Of a stretch of DNA of 64,000 bases, positions 25,237 through 34,049 are shown piece after piece. How positions within the stretch are numbered: the stretch's first letter is position 1; every line of letters starts with the position of its first letter. Source of the DNA: Verrucomicrobiota bacterium (lineage in GTDB: Bacteria; Chlamydiota; Chlamydiia; Chlamydiales; Rhabdochlamydiaceae); assembly GCA_018240015.1 (NCBI GenBank), contig JAFEGJ010000001.1, positions 116,250 to 180,249 on the forward strand, given 5' to 3'. Made by a program: the position numbers and the translations under genes. A model generated the notes under the pieces. It searched no databases. It was given only the letters and a program-made list of their open reading frames with translations, and was not told the origin of the DNA.

Positions 25237-25701
25237 TTACACCATTCCTCTATCGATAAGAGCAAAGCCGATTTCAGCTTCTACGACGACTTGTTCATTC
25301 ACAATCGCCTTCGCGGCAACTTTTCCGCCTTTGAAACTCACATGCTGTCCTTCAATGTGCAGAAAGAGCACATCGCCCGGGAGAACAGGGCGTCTAAATT
25401 TTGCATTGTTGACAGTCAGTAGCACGGCTATCTTATCTGTTTGCAATTTTTGATGCACGAGAATGCCGCCTGTTTGAGCCAGAGCCTCGAGAATCAGAAC
25501 ACCCGGCATGATCGGAGCTCCAGGGAAGTGGCCCGAAAAAAAATGTTCATTCATCGTGACATTTTTTTGCCCAATGATTTTGCCGCCTTCGAGGTCGATA
25601 TGGACGATGCGATCGACGAGAAGAAAGGGGTATCTGTGCGGAAGAATCTCAGCGATGCGTTTGGCATCTAAAACTGGAGGCTGGATTTGGGTTTGACTCA
25701 T
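25237..25701 (-). CDS. fabZ: 3-hydroxyacyl-[acyl-carrier-protein] dehydratase
   Basis: The product is 154 aa. Its hot-dog fold motifs are ILPHRYPFLLVDRIV and NEHFFSGHFPGAPIMPGVLILEALAQTGG, which holds the catalytic His of GHFPG. It dehydrates 3-hydroxyacyl-ACP in fatty acid elongation and competes with LpxA for its substrate, which fits their adjacency. It overlaps lpxC by 4 bp. Confidence 0.97.
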   Translation of the reverse strand: MSQTQIQPPVLDAKRIAEILPHRYPFLLVDRIVHIDLEGGKIIGQKNVTMNEHFFSGHFPGAPIMPGVLILEALAQTGGILVHQKLQTDKIAVLLTVNNAKFRRPVLPGDVLFLHIEGQHVSFKGGKVAAKAIVNEQVVVEAEIGFALIDRGMV

Positions 25702-26543
25702 GTGGCGTTTAACTCACTTAATATTTGTTTGGCAAAAGCTTGATGGGCGCGGTGACCCGAACGAAGAGCGATGATATGTGCCTTGATGGATTTACCGACG
25801 AGGCTTAAATCACCAATTAAATCCAAAATCTTATGGCGCACCATCTCATCGGGGAATCGCACTCCTTCAGGATTTAAAACACGGTCTCCTTGAATAACGA
25901 CACCATTTTCCAGCCCCGCATCTTTCAATCTTCCAATGGCAATCAGCGGCGCTATCTCTTCGTATAGTGCAAACGTACGGCAAGGAGCGATCTCTTTGGC
26001 GAAGACTTCGGGCTCACAGATGAATGTATAAAATTGTGTGCGTAGATACGGAGATGTGGGGTAATGAAGCGTATAGCTGACTTGAAAACGATCGGAAGGA
26101 ACCGCAATCAAATGGACGTCCCCTTCGGACCAAGAAACAGGAGCCTTCAAAGAAAACTCGGCGCGATCTTCTGTTTGTTCTTCGATTCCACTTTTCAGAA
26201 AATATTCGACGAAGGGCTTTGCGCTTCCATCAAAAATCGGAACTTCGGGTCCGGAGATTTCCACAAGAACATTATCGATGTTCAATCCTTTGAATGCCGC
26301 GAGCAGATGCTCAACTGTTTGAACCGAGGCAGCTCCTTGTTCCAAACGTGTGCAACGCACATCGGATTTCACAAAATCGATGTGAGCGGGAATGAGCGGA
26401 GCATTTGGCAAATCAGTTCTACGAAAAGAAATTCCACTCCCAGGAGCGGCAGGACAAAGGCGCACAGAGGCCATCTGCCCGGTGAACAATCCTTTTCCGG
26501 AAAACTCAATCGTATTTTTTATCGTCTGTTGTTTCAAAGACAT
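25698..26543 (-). CDS. lpxC: UDP-3-O-acyl-N-acetylglucosamine deacetylase
   Basis: The product is 281 aa from the ATG at 26543, giving MSLKQQTIKNTIEFSGKGLFTGQMASVRLCPAAPGSGISFRR, the family start. A longer in-frame start at 26579 would overlap lnt by 26 bp. Zinc ligands are visible: the first His in TVEHLLAAFKGLNIDN, and the RHKILDLIGDLSLVG motif with its His and Asp. It catalyses the committed step of lipid A synthesis. The end, SGHRAHQAFAKQIL, supplies the general acid/base His region. It begins 10 bp after the lnt stop. Confidence 0.97.
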   Translation of the reverse strand: MSLKQQTIKNTIEFSGKGLFTGQMASVRLCPAAPGSGISFRRTDLPNAPLIPAHIDFVKSDVRCTRLEQGAASVQTVEHLLAAFKGLNIDNVLVEISGPEVPIFDGSAKPFVEYFLKSGIEEQTEDRAEFSLKAPVSWSEGDVHLIAVPSDRFQVSYTLHYPTSPYLRTQFYTFICEPEVFAKEIAPCRTFALYEEIAPLIAIGRLKDAGLENGVVIQGDRVLNPEGVRFPDEMVRHKILDLIGDLSLVGKSIKAHIIALRSGHRAHQAFAKQILSELNAT

Positions 26544-26553
26544 TAGTCTAATC

Positions 26554-28077
26554 TTATCGTATTTTAATATTTCGAACAAGAAGGGCGAGAGAGAAAAAAC
26601 AAATTGTCAATATGCCAATATTTCCCCACCAACTATAGAGTGTAAAATATTTATAAGTTGGAACGTGCAAAGTGAGGACGGCGGCTGTCTGATCTGGCAA
26701 AGAACCGATCACGTGCCCGAGGCTATCGACTCCGGCTGTAACTCCGGTGTTGCAAGCCCTCACAAGAGGAATCCCGTTTTCAACAGCGCGAACTCTGCCA
26801 TGGTCAAAATGCTCCTGAGGCAGGAGCGTCCCAGGATACCAACCATCATTGGTCAGGTTGATGAATAATTCAGCCCCTTTTTGACGGGCATGCTGCATGA
26901 GATGACCAAAAGTTTCTTCATAGCAGATCGAAACAGCAAACGGCACTTTGCTAGGAAATATTTTAGTTTCACGCCCAGGAGTAAAAAACGATGTGATACC
27001 ATAGGCCGCAGTGAACGTTTTTAACCAAGTAAAAGGTAAATATTCTGCAAGCGGCATCAAGATTTGTTTATCGTATCTGGTTTCAGAAAGAGTTGTTGGT
27101 TGGACATGAAAAGCCGAAGAAAAAAATTGATTTCCCTCCTGTGCATCCAATCCCGCCACCACCTCAGCAGAAAAATGATTGGCTAGTTTATGCATCCAAA
27201 AAAGATTGGACACTTTCCCCGCAATGGCCTCAGAAACAGAACCCAACTTTTGCTCAAATATTTTCTGTACAGCCTCTCCTCTGTAAAGAGGAAGCTCTGC
27301 CACCACAGGCACGGCATATTCAGGCAGCACAATCAGATCGAGGGGTTCATGCACCGGCTGGAGCAGAGATAGTATTTGCTCCCACTGCGCATAGGGCGAT
27401 ACAAATTCCTCAAGGCGTCCTTGGAGCGGAACTTTTTGCGAAGGAAGAAGGCCCGTTTGAATAAGAGCGATCGAAAGGCGCGGACTTTTGTCGAGCTCAG
27501 GGCCCCTATAGCTCATCTGCACTACGCCAAATAAATAAGGCACCAGAGTCAAAGCGCCCCACGCATAGTATTTTTTATTCCAGAAAGCGAGATTGGTCAG
27601 GATGACCCAATACGAGAGCCCTAAAACTCCCCAAATGGAAGCCATCTGCAGACTATAGATCGAAGCTGTCAGGCTAAGCCCGACGGGGTTCCAGGTAAAG
27701 CCACTGAGTAAAAAGAGTCGCACCCATTCAAAAATCGTCCAAAGCGCGGCCACAGCGATATGGGGAAATCGGTCCACCCATTGAGAAAGAAGGCCGAACT
27801 GCAGCCCCAGTCCCAGCGACAATCCTGCATAGACGCCCAAAATATACAGCCCTTGAAATTCGATGGAAGTCATCCAGGAAAGTTGCACGAGCTGCACAGC
27901 AAAAAACCAAGCCGTAGCTGCATAAAATCGGTGTTTTTTCGAGGGCAAAGGAGTCAGAGCTTTCCAAATCAGAGCGTAGCCGAGCGATGCTGCCACAAGC
28001 GAGCAAAACGAACTGAATGCGGGTTGCCCAAAGGCAACCAACAAAAAGCTGATAAGAATGTACAGAGCTGTTTTCAT
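26554..28077 (-). CDS. lnt: Apolipoprotein N-acyltransferase
   Basis: The product is 507 aa. An N-terminal block of about seven membrane helices (residues 1-190) is followed by a periplasmic nitrilase-type domain. The catalytic Glu is in LDLIVLPEYAVP, the Lys in RYDKQILMPLAEYLPF, and the Cys in PFAVSICYEETFG. It also shows FINLTNDGWYPGTLLPQEHFDHGRVRAVENG, a conserved Lnt segment, and a C-terminal helix. It adds the third acyl chain to lipoproteins at the periplasmic face of the inner membrane. Substrates in this window include the LptE-like lipoprotein. It starts with an ATGA overlap with the DoxX gene. Confidence 0.96.
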   Translation of the reverse strand: MKTALYILISFLLVAFGQPAFSSFCSLVAASLGYALIWKALTPLPSKKHRFYAATAWFFAVQLVQLSWMTSIEFQGLYILGVYAGLSLGLGLQFGLLSQWVDRFPHIAVAALWTIFEWVRLFLLSGFTWNPVGLSLTASIYSLQMASIWGVLGLSYWVILTNLAFWNKKYYAWGALTLVPYLFGVVQMSYRGPELDKSPRLSIALIQTGLLPSQKVPLQGRLEEFVSPYAQWEQILSLLQPVHEPLDLIVLPEYAVPVVAELPLYRGEAVQKIFEQKLGSVSEAIAGKVSNLFWMHKLANHFSAEVVAGLDAQEGNQFFSSAFHVQPTTLSETRYDKQILMPLAEYLPFTWLKTFTAAYGITSFFTPGRETKIFPSKVPFAVSICYEETFGHLMQHARQKGAELFINLTNDGWYPGTLLPQEHFDHGRVRAVENGIPLVRACNTGVTAGVDSLGHVIGSLPDQTAAVLTLHVPTYKYFTLYSWWGNIGILTICFFSLALLVRNIKIR

Positions 28078-28526
28078 TCTTTCGATGGTTTAGCTTTCTT
28101 TCCTGCGCCGGCAGCGAGGAGGAGAAATAGTCCCCCTAAGATGCCAATGTTCTTTAAGAACATGACGAGCTGCATTTGTGCATCGGCGCCGACGGCTATC
28201 CAAAAGGGGTGCATGATAAGCGTGGCAGGAATGAGGGCCAAAATCAGCAGTGTTGCGCCGGCTTTTAATCGAACACCTATAAATAGAAGAAGACCACCCA
28301 ATCCTTCAAAAATGGTTGCGATCAAAAGGAGAATGGGAGCCAGCGGAATCAAAAATGAAAAAATGTCTTGCACCTTGGGCATTGTCCCAGCGTAGGCATG
28401 CCATGCATTGAGGCTGCTCAAAAAGTAGGTTTCCGATTCTTCCCAGTGAAGAATTTTATTGGCAGCTGCAAAAAGAAATACCAAACTAATGGAAATTCGT
28501 CCTAAAAGAGACCAAAAAGCGTTCAT
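28074..28526 (-). CDS. DoxX-family membrane protein
   Basis: The product is 150 aa from the ATG at 28526, which has GGGTGAT just upstream. Four hydrophobic helices are visible: LGRISISLVFLFAAANKIL, IFSFLIPLAPILLLIATIFEGLGGLLLFIG, ATLLILALIPATLIMH and IGILGGLFLLLAAGAGK. The NKIxHW and EGxGGxxLxxG patterns match DoxX/SURF4-like proteins of unsettled function. It shares a 58-bp divergent region with the RsmB-like gene and is coupled to lnt. Confidence 0.85.
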   Translation of the reverse strand: MNAFWSLLGRISISLVFLFAAANKILHWEESETYFLSSLNAWHAYAGTMPKVQDIFSFLIPLAPILLLIATIFEGLGGLLLFIGVRLKAGATLLILALIPATLIMHPFWIAVGADAQMQLVMFLKNIGILGGLFLLLAAGAGKKAKPSKE

Positions 28527-28584
28527 AATCACCCCATTTTTTAAAAAGATACCAAACAAGACTTTTATCGGATATAATTCTCAT

Positions 28585-29640
28585 GTGAATTTTAGAGAAC
28601 ATCACAGACAAAAGATCTTATCAGCCCTGGCCGAAGACCGCGGGCCCTTGGATCTATTTTTAAATTCTTATTTTCGGTCTCACAAAGCGATCGGATCTAA
28701 AGATCGTCGTTTTTTAAGCGACACGATTTATGACGACGTGCGCTGGAAAGGACTGATCGACTATTTGGGTCAAAGACCAGAAAATTTTATCGAAGCTTCC
28801 CAAGATGCGACGATCCCTCCCCACATTCGGGTGAGCTTTCCGTTAGAACTTTTTAATCTCCTATCACAAAACGAACCCCTGTGCCGCATTCTCAATGAAA
28901 GGGCGCCCACTGTCATTCGCATCAACCCCTTAAAAACCTCGCGCGAAAGCCTCCTCAAAGCTTGGGAGGGTAAGTATCAATGCGCTCCCACGGAGCACTC
29001 TCCTTGGGGCATCGTCTTCAAAGAACGGGTGCACCTCCTTTCTTTGCCCGAATTTCAGGAAGGACTCTTTGAAATCCAAGATGAAGCCAGCCAACTCGCA
29101 GCAGCAATGCTCGAAGCTAAACCGAAAGATCACGTGCTCGATTATTGCGCCGGAAGCGGCGGAAAAACACTAGCCTTTGCCCCCGCCATGCAAGGGCAAG
29201 GGCAAATCTACCTCCATGATATCCGTCTCTCCGCACTTCAAAAAGCACGCCTTCGCCTCAGAAGGGCCGGGATTCAGAACGTCCAATTTCAAATTTCTCC
29301 GAAGCTTAAAGGAAAAATGGATTGGGTCTTCGTCGACGCGCCTTGTTCCGGAACAGGAACACTTAGGCGCAATCCCGATCTCAAATGGAAATTTAATCTT
29401 GATATGCTCCATCGATTGGTAGAAGAGCAGCGCCAGATCTTTGCCGAAGCTCTCACTTATCTCTCGCCTCATGGATCGATCATCTATGCTACCTGTAGTT
29501 TGCTGACGGAAGAAAACGAAAAGCAAATCGCCTTTTTCGAAGAAAAACATCAGCTGAAATCCCAAAAAATCTTTCGTTCTATTCCTGAGAGCGGAGGAAT
29601 GGATGGCTTTTTTGCCTCCGTACTAGTACGAAATCGTTAA
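28585..29640 (+). CDS. rsmB: RsmB-like 16S rRNA m5C methyltransferase (Fmu/NOL1-NOP2-Sun family)
   Basis: The product is 351 aa if it starts at the GTG at 28585, which aligns with the start I recall for the Chlamydia Fmu protein (…LPLDLFLSHYFR). The longer frame from 28459 runs through the DoxX gene. AdoMet-binding motif I is VLDYCAGSGGKTLAFA; motif IV has the conserved Cys in DAPCSGTGTLRRNPDLKW; the catalytic Cys is in YATCSLLTEENEKQ. Family members methylate 16S rRNA C967. A TATAAT sits only 7 bp before the GTG. The SurA-like gene follows after 19 bp. Confidence 0.88.
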   Translation: MNFREHHRQKILSALAEDRGPLDLFLNSYFRSHKAIGSKDRRFLSDTIYDDVRWKGLIDYLGQRPENFIEASQDATIPPHIRVSFPLELFNLLSQNEPLCRILNERAPTVIRINPLKTSRESLLKAWEGKYQCAPTEHSPWGIVFKERVHLLSLPEFQEGLFEIQDEASQLAAAMLEAKPKDHVLDYCAGSGGKTLAFAPAMQGQGQIYLHDIRLSALQKARLRLRRAGIQNVQFQISPKLKGKMDWVFVDAPCSGTGTLRRNPDLKWKFNLDMLHRLVEEQRQIFAEALTYLSPHGSIIYATCSLLTEENEKQIAFFEEKHQLKSQKIFRSIPESGGMDGFFASVLVRNR

Positions 29641-29659
29641 TTGTGGTAGTTTTTGCACC

Positions 29660-30679
29660 ATGTTGAAATGGCTTTTTTCCCTCTTTTTTTGCACGGCTCT
29701 GATGGCCAATCCTTTGATGGGACCGCCCAGTGAAATCATCGTGCACAATCGCATTTTAGCCAAAGTCCAAGGAAAATCGATTTCCACACTCGATGTGATG
29801 AAGAAAATGGACGTTTTCATCAGCGATCATTACCCAGAAATTATGGATTCCCCTCAGGGCAAGTTCCAGTTCTATCAATCCCAATGGAGAAATATTTTAG
29901 ATCAGCTCATCGATGCACAGCTCATGATCGCCGACGCTGAAAACCGCGAACACAAAATCACCGTCAGCGATGGTGAGCTTCGAGAAGAGGTCATGCTCCG
30001 CTTTGGTCCGAACGTCATGGGAACCCTCGACAAACTCCACCTTTCCTATGAAGAAGCCCGCCGCATGGTCCACGACGAGATGATCATGCAGCGCATGCAG
30101 TGGTTTAGGGTCTCCTCAAAAGCACTGCAGCGCGTCACCGCCCAAGATGTGAAAGATGCTTACACAGAATTTTGCCGCCAAAATCCTCCCAAAGAAGAAT
30201 GGAAATACCAAGTTCTGACCATCCGCGCTCCCACCGATGAAATGGGAAAATCCGTGGCTGAAACAGCTATGTCTCTGCTCCGAGAAGTCAAAGAAGGACT
30301 GGTGGCTGTTGCCGACACGCTCAAACAACAAAACGCCGCGGAAAATGATCTCGTCATCACCGTGTCTTCCGATTACACGGTGGAAGACAAAAGCCTTTCC
30401 CAAAACCTCAAGCAAGTCTTATCTGTTCTCAAGGAAGGAGAGTTTAGCCCTCCCCAATCTCCCCAAAATAACGTCTACCGCCTCTACCACCTCAAAGAGC
30501 ACAAAAAAATAGAGACTCCTTCGTTTCCTAAAATGGCCAGCCGTCTCAAAGATTCTCTCCTCAACAAAGCCGCCTCCGAAGAAATGGAAAAATACATGGT
30601 CAAGCTGCGCAAGCGATTTGGCTATGAGACGTCTCCTGCAGACATTCCTGCTGAGTTCCAGCCCTTCTCGCTTCAATGA
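29660..30679 (+). CDS. SurA-like periplasmic chaperone (SurA N-terminal-type)
   Basis: The product is 339 aa. A signal peptide MLKWLFSLFFCTALMA is followed by a SurA_N-type chaperone region: ILAKVQGKSISTLDVMKKMDVF, then WRNILDQLIDAQLMIADAENREHKITVSDGELREEV. The middle and C-terminal part could be a degenerate rotamase domain (WKYQVLTIRA ... LLREVKEGLV), but I see no clear PpiC active-site pattern. Proteins of this type escort unfolded outer membrane proteins to the BAM complex. The last codon overlaps ksgA as ATGA; Chlamydia has a similar gene beside ksgA. Confidence 0.8.
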   Translation: MLKWLFSLFFCTALMANPLMGPPSEIIVHNRILAKVQGKSISTLDVMKKMDVFISDHYPEIMDSPQGKFQFYQSQWRNILDQLIDAQLMIADAENREHKITVSDGELREEVMLRFGPNVMGTLDKLHLSYEEARRMVHDEMIMQRMQWFRVSSKALQRVTAQDVKDAYTEFCRQNPPKEEWKYQVLTIRAPTDEMGKSVAETAMSLLREVKEGLVAVADTLKQQNAAENDLVITVSSDYTVEDKSLSQNLKQVLSVLKEGEFSPPQSPQNNVYRLYHLKEHKKIETPSFPKMASRLKDSLLNKAASEEMEKYMVKLRKRFGYETSPADIPAEFQPFSLQ

Positions 30680-31491
30680 GATACCAGCCCTCTCACTTAA
30701 GAAAGCTCTTAAGCGAGCTCGGCATCCACCCCTCGAAACGCCTCTCCCAAAACTTTCTGATCGATGGCAACATCGTCCGCAAAATTGTCCAGTTTGCCGG
30801 CGTCCAAAAAGGCGATCACGTCCTTGAAATCGGCCCAGGACCGGGAGCTCTGACAGAAGCCCTGCTCGCAGCGGGCGCCCAGGTCACCGCCATCGAAAAA
30901 GATCCTCGGATGATTCAGCTGCTCTCATCACTACCCAGACTAAAAGTTCAAGAAGCCGACATCCTAAACTATGAAATTCCCAAATCTAATTGGAAAGTGG
31001 TCGCGAACCTTCCCTACCACATCACAACTCCCGTTCTCGCCCACCTGATCGAAGCTCGCGACCGCATTCAGTCCATCACCGTCATGGTCCAAAAAGAAGT
31101 CGCCGAGCGCTTCCGGGCGAGGCCCAAATCCAAAGACTACAGCTCATTCTCTGTTTTTCTTCAATTTTATGCCGACGTTCACTTCGGTTTTGTTGTTTCC
31201 CCCACCTGTTTTTTTCCCGCCCCCAAAGTCCACTCGGCAGTCGTTCGATTAGATCTTCGCTCTCCTCCACCTGTGAGTTCCGAAAAACGATTTTTCGAGC
31301 TCGTCAGAGCCGCCTTTGGCAAACGGCGTAAAATGCTGCGCAGCAACCTCAAAGAAATCACTCCCCATGCAGAGCAATGTTTAGAAAATATAGGTATTAG
31401 AGGTGATGCGAGAGCCGAAGACTTATCCGTGCTTGACTTTGTGGCTCTTTTTAAAGAAATAGAGCAGCACCAGAAGAAAGTTCAAACTTAA
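30676..31491 (+). CDS. ksgA: 16S rRNA (adenine1518-N6/adenine1519-N6) dimethyltransferase
   Basis: The product is 271 aa. Motifs are SQNFLIDGNIVRKIV, motif I HVLEIGPGPGALTEALL, the acidic AdoMet contact AIEKD, and the active-site VVANLPYHITTPVLAHL (NLPY). The C-terminal part contains FFPAPKVHSAVVRL and AAFGKRRKMLRSNL. It dimethylates two adenines at the 3' end of 16S rRNA late in 30S assembly. Its 3' end overlaps the convergent dacF gene by 69 bp; both ends look genuine. Confidence 0.96.
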   Translation: MRYQPSHLRKLLSELGIHPSKRLSQNFLIDGNIVRKIVQFAGVQKGDHVLEIGPGPGALTEALLAAGAQVTAIEKDPRMIQLLSSLPRLKVQEADILNYEIPKSNWKVVANLPYHITTPVLAHLIEARDRIQSITVMVQKEVAERFRARPKSKDYSSFSVFLQFYADVHFGFVVSPTCFFPAPKVHSAVVRLDLRSPPPVSSEKRFFELVRAAFGKRRKMLRSNLKEITPHAEQCLENIGIRGDARAEDLSVLDFVALFKEIEQHQKKVQT

Positions 31492-32679
31492 GAACGTGAA
31501 AATGAGAGCCTTTCTGTGCTCGCTGCACGTCCTTTGTATCTTAAACCAAAAAGTCTCTTCCACTGCTTGCATAGCAAAAAGCGGCGCTGCCTTCACAACA
31601 GTTCCTTTCGGATCGACGAGCTGCAGCTCTCCCACTTTCTGACCCGCCTCTATAGGCAGAGCTGTATTATTCCAGACAAGATGAGGCTTAACTTCTGGCT
31701 CTTCAGCAGGGAAGTACGTCATTTTGAGGTCCGCATCGAGAGCCCCTTCCAACACTCTGGATCCCCCCTTGAGCTTCGTCGTAAACCGATCATGCTCTGC
31801 GGTAAAATAAGTTCTCATCTGCGGTTTTTGACTAAATGCCGCTTCAAAAAGCCGTATCGCATCGCGGTAGCGACTCGGAGCATCCGGCGCGCCGAGAACA
31901 ACCGCGATCAGCGTTCTTCCCTCGTGGACGGCGGCGGCAACCAGCGTGAACTTCGCATGCGAAGTATATCCCGTCTTCACACCGATGGCTTTCGGGTAAA
32001 AATGCTGGCCGGGCCGCAGTAGTTTATTGCTCTGAAGGTAATGCGTATCCGACTTCGGCTTGGGGTATTTAACCGTTTTTACGAGCTCTCGAAAAAACGG
32101 ATGCTTTAGAGCTTCGCGCGTCAGCATTGCCATATCGTACGCTGTCGTCTGGTGACTGGGGTGATGGAGTCCATGGGCATTCGTAAAACGGGTATTCTTA
32201 ATTCCCTTCGACGCCAGGTAAAGGTTGAGCTCGGCCATGAACCGCTCAATATTTCCCGACACCTGGTGCGCGATGACATTGGCCGCATCATCCCCCGACG
32301 CAAGCATCAACCCATAGAGAAGAACTCTTAAGGAAAGCGTGTCCCCCGCGCGAAGACCGACATTGGATCCGTCATACTCAATGAGATGGGAAGCATGCTT
32401 GTCATAGTTGGCATGCTTGACGACCGGAGAAATCCGCTCCAAACACTCCCGCCGCGCTACCACCTGTTCATCGAGCGCATGCCCTTTGCGCTCAAGCGCA
32501 TAAAGGGCTGTGGCGATTTTAGTAATGCTCGCGGGGTATGCCGTGGCGTAAGGATCTTTTCCATAAAGAATGGCCCCGGTATCGGCATTGATCACGATGG
32601 CGGATTTAGAGGAGATATCTACTTTGAGCGGCTCTGCAAAAGCTATAGTCGCAAACAACAAAAGAGCTAAGAAGCGCAT
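31423..32679 (-). CDS. dacF: D-alanyl-D-alanine carboxypeptidase (DacF type, penicillin-binding protein)
   Basis: The product is 418 aa. A signal peptide (MRFLALLLFATIAFA) leads to a peptidase S11 domain. The SxxK active site is AYPASITKIATAL at about residue 50, and KTG is in IGVKTGYTSHAKFTLVAA. The second motif reads ASGDDAANVIAH, with Asp where SxN enzymes usually have Asn. A PBP5-type C-terminal domain and a C-terminal membrane helix (ALIFTFLSLNFLLVLLYFF) followed by KKSHKVKHG anchor it. It trims pentapeptides in the thin chlamydial peptidoglycan. The anchor is encoded in the part overlapping ksgA. Confidence 0.93.
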   Translation of the reverse strand: MRFLALLLFATIAFAEPLKVDISSKSAIVINADTGAILYGKDPYATAYPASITKIATALYALERKGHALDEQVVARRECLERISPVVKHANYDKHASHLIEYDGSNVGLRAGDTLSLRVLLYGLMLASGDDAANVIAHQVSGNIERFMAELNLYLASKGIKNTRFTNAHGLHHPSHQTTAYDMAMLTREALKHPFFRELVKTVKYPKPKSDTHYLQSNKLLRPGQHFYPKAIGVKTGYTSHAKFTLVAAAVHEGRTLIAVVLGAPDAPSRYRDAIRLFEAAFSQKPQMRTYFTAEHDRFTTKLKGGSRVLEGALDADLKMTYFPAEEPEVKPHLVWNNTALPIEAGQKVGELQLVDPKGTVVKAAPLFAMQAVEETFWFKIQRTCSEHRKALIFTFLSLNFLLVLLYFFKKSHKVKHG

Positions 32680-32785
32680 CCCTGCAGTCTAGCTTATAGA
32701 CAAAATGGCTGCAAGAATCAGGATTTTTAAAGTTTTTTCTTGATATTCCGGCCGTACCCTAGTAAATAGAAGGAAGAGGACACCC

Positions 32786-33223
32786 ATGATTCCACCGAAT
32801 AAGCTTGAAGAAGCCTACGCCGAATTTTCCGAAAATCTCCAGAAATGGATCCCGGATGGGATCATCCAGGTCAATCTCAACCTCCTTCAAGAACTAGGAC
32901 TCCTGAGCAACCAGGAGCTCGAGCAAAACAATTCCGACAACCTGATGCACTATTTCCACGTCATCGAGACACCGGACAAAGTCACCCTTTTCAACGACAA
33001 ATTTGCGATCTGGATTGTCCCTAAGATGGAAGGTGAGAATCCCACAACCCTCACCTTCATTGCCCTTCTGCATCAAGACAAGGCTCACCTCGAAATCGTC
33101 TTCTCGACGACTGGGGTCTACAATACGCCCCGATTCATTCTTAAAGTGCTGCAGCACTTCCTGAATGAGGTGATCGACACAGAGTCGATCATTTCTAATA
33201 TCGATAAGCCAACAGGTACTTAA
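32786..33223 (+). CDS. Conserved hypothetical protein, possibly a type III secretion chaperone
   Basis: The product is 145 aa, with an AGGAAGAGG site before the ATG. It is acidic and has no signal peptide or membrane helix. The layout is an N-terminal helix (KLEEAYAEFSENLQKW), a mixed middle with strands (KVTLFNDKFAIWIVPKM, TTLTFIALLH, HLEIVFSTTG) and a C-terminal helix (RFILKVLQHFLNEVIDTESII). That alpha-beta-alpha order and size resemble CesT/SycE chaperones, but I see no decisive motif. It is divergent from dacF and convergent with the MORN gene, at a place where Chlamydia also has a small unknown gene. Confidence 0.75.
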   Translation: MIPPNKLEEAYAEFSENLQKWIPDGIIQVNLNLLQELGLLSNQELEQNNSDNLMHYFHVIETPDKVTLFNDKFAIWIVPKMEGENPTTLTFIALLHQDKAHLEIVFSTTGVYNTPRFILKVLQHFLNEVIDTESIISNIDKPTGT

Positions 33224-33272
33224 TTCACCAACTATTTGCTATTGCAACCAAACAGGAAGGCTCTACAAAACT

Positions 33273-34049
33273 TTATTGTACTTCGCATAAACCATTGCTG
33301 GGTCGGCGAGTAACAGTCGGTTTTCCTTGGTCATCAACACTAACGTCAGAAACGCCCTTAACCTGTTGACCATTCAAATAATGGAGGCCTCCGGCGACTA
33401 TATGATTGGCATTTCCGTGCCAAAAACTACCTTTATTAAACCATCCTACATACGTAAACTTATCAGTCTTTTTTTCTCCTTTACCATGTGCTTGGCCATC
33501 AACAATCATTCCTGTATAGACGGTTCCATCAGGGAGTTTAATAACCCCTTTACCTGTCATTGCATTATCAATAAATATTCCCTGACAATATGTTCCATCT
33601 ACTGATTGGCGCGTTCCTGGACCATGCTGCTTACCATTCACGAATTGCCCTTCACCAATGTCTCCATCTTTCCAGTAGACCGCGCCAGTTCCTGTCAGAG
33701 CACCATCTTGAAACTCACCTACATATTTGATGCGCTCTTCTTGGTTTGAAGGACTATAAGTTAGAGTGCCTTTTCCGTGAGGCTTGCCTTGAGAATTTAC
33801 TTGACCCTCATACACATCGCCATTGGGGAAATTAATGCGCTTACTTTGTTGCACCTGCGCGCCAACGGTTGCCGCAGCAAGCAGTTGTTGCAGGGTGGCA
33901 GCATCAATTTGAACCATATTGGTACCTGGTACTGATTGCATAGTACTTTGGGTATACCCCGGCATTGGTTGTGACTGTTGTTGCTGTGTAGGAATTGAAG
34001 GTGCAGGGGGAAGCGAGCCGGTCGTTTGTGTGACATTACTTGGGATCAT
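33273..34049 (-). CDS. MORN-repeat protein
   Basis: The product is 258 aa, with AAGGAGA 9 nt before the ATG. Residues 1-80 are rich in Pro, Gln, Ser and Thr (PAPSIPTQQQQSQPMPG) and lack a signal peptide. From about residue 72 there are six MORN-like repeats such as FPNGDVYEGQVNSQGKPHGKG, VYWKDGDIGEGQFVNGKQHGPG and LPDGTVYTGMIVDGQAHGKG. The C-terminal 50 residues are less regular. MORN repeats bind lipids or proteins at membranes in eukaryotes and occur in secreted effectors of intracellular bacteria. An effector role is possible but not shown. It differs in base composition from the neighbouring core genes, being more AT-rich. Confidence 0.85.
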   Translation of the reverse strand: MIPSNVTQTTGSLPPAPSIPTQQQQSQPMPGYTQSTMQSVPGTNMVQIDAATLQQLLAAATVGAQVQQSKRINFPNGDVYEGQVNSQGKPHGKGTLTYSPSNQEERIKYVGEFQDGALTGTGAVYWKDGDIGEGQFVNGKQHGPGTRQSVDGTYCQGIFIDNAMTGKGVIKLPDGTVYTGMIVDGQAHGKGEKKTDKFTYVGWFNKGSFWHGNANHIVAGGLHYLNGQQVKGVSDVSVDDQGKPTVTRRPSNGLCEVQ

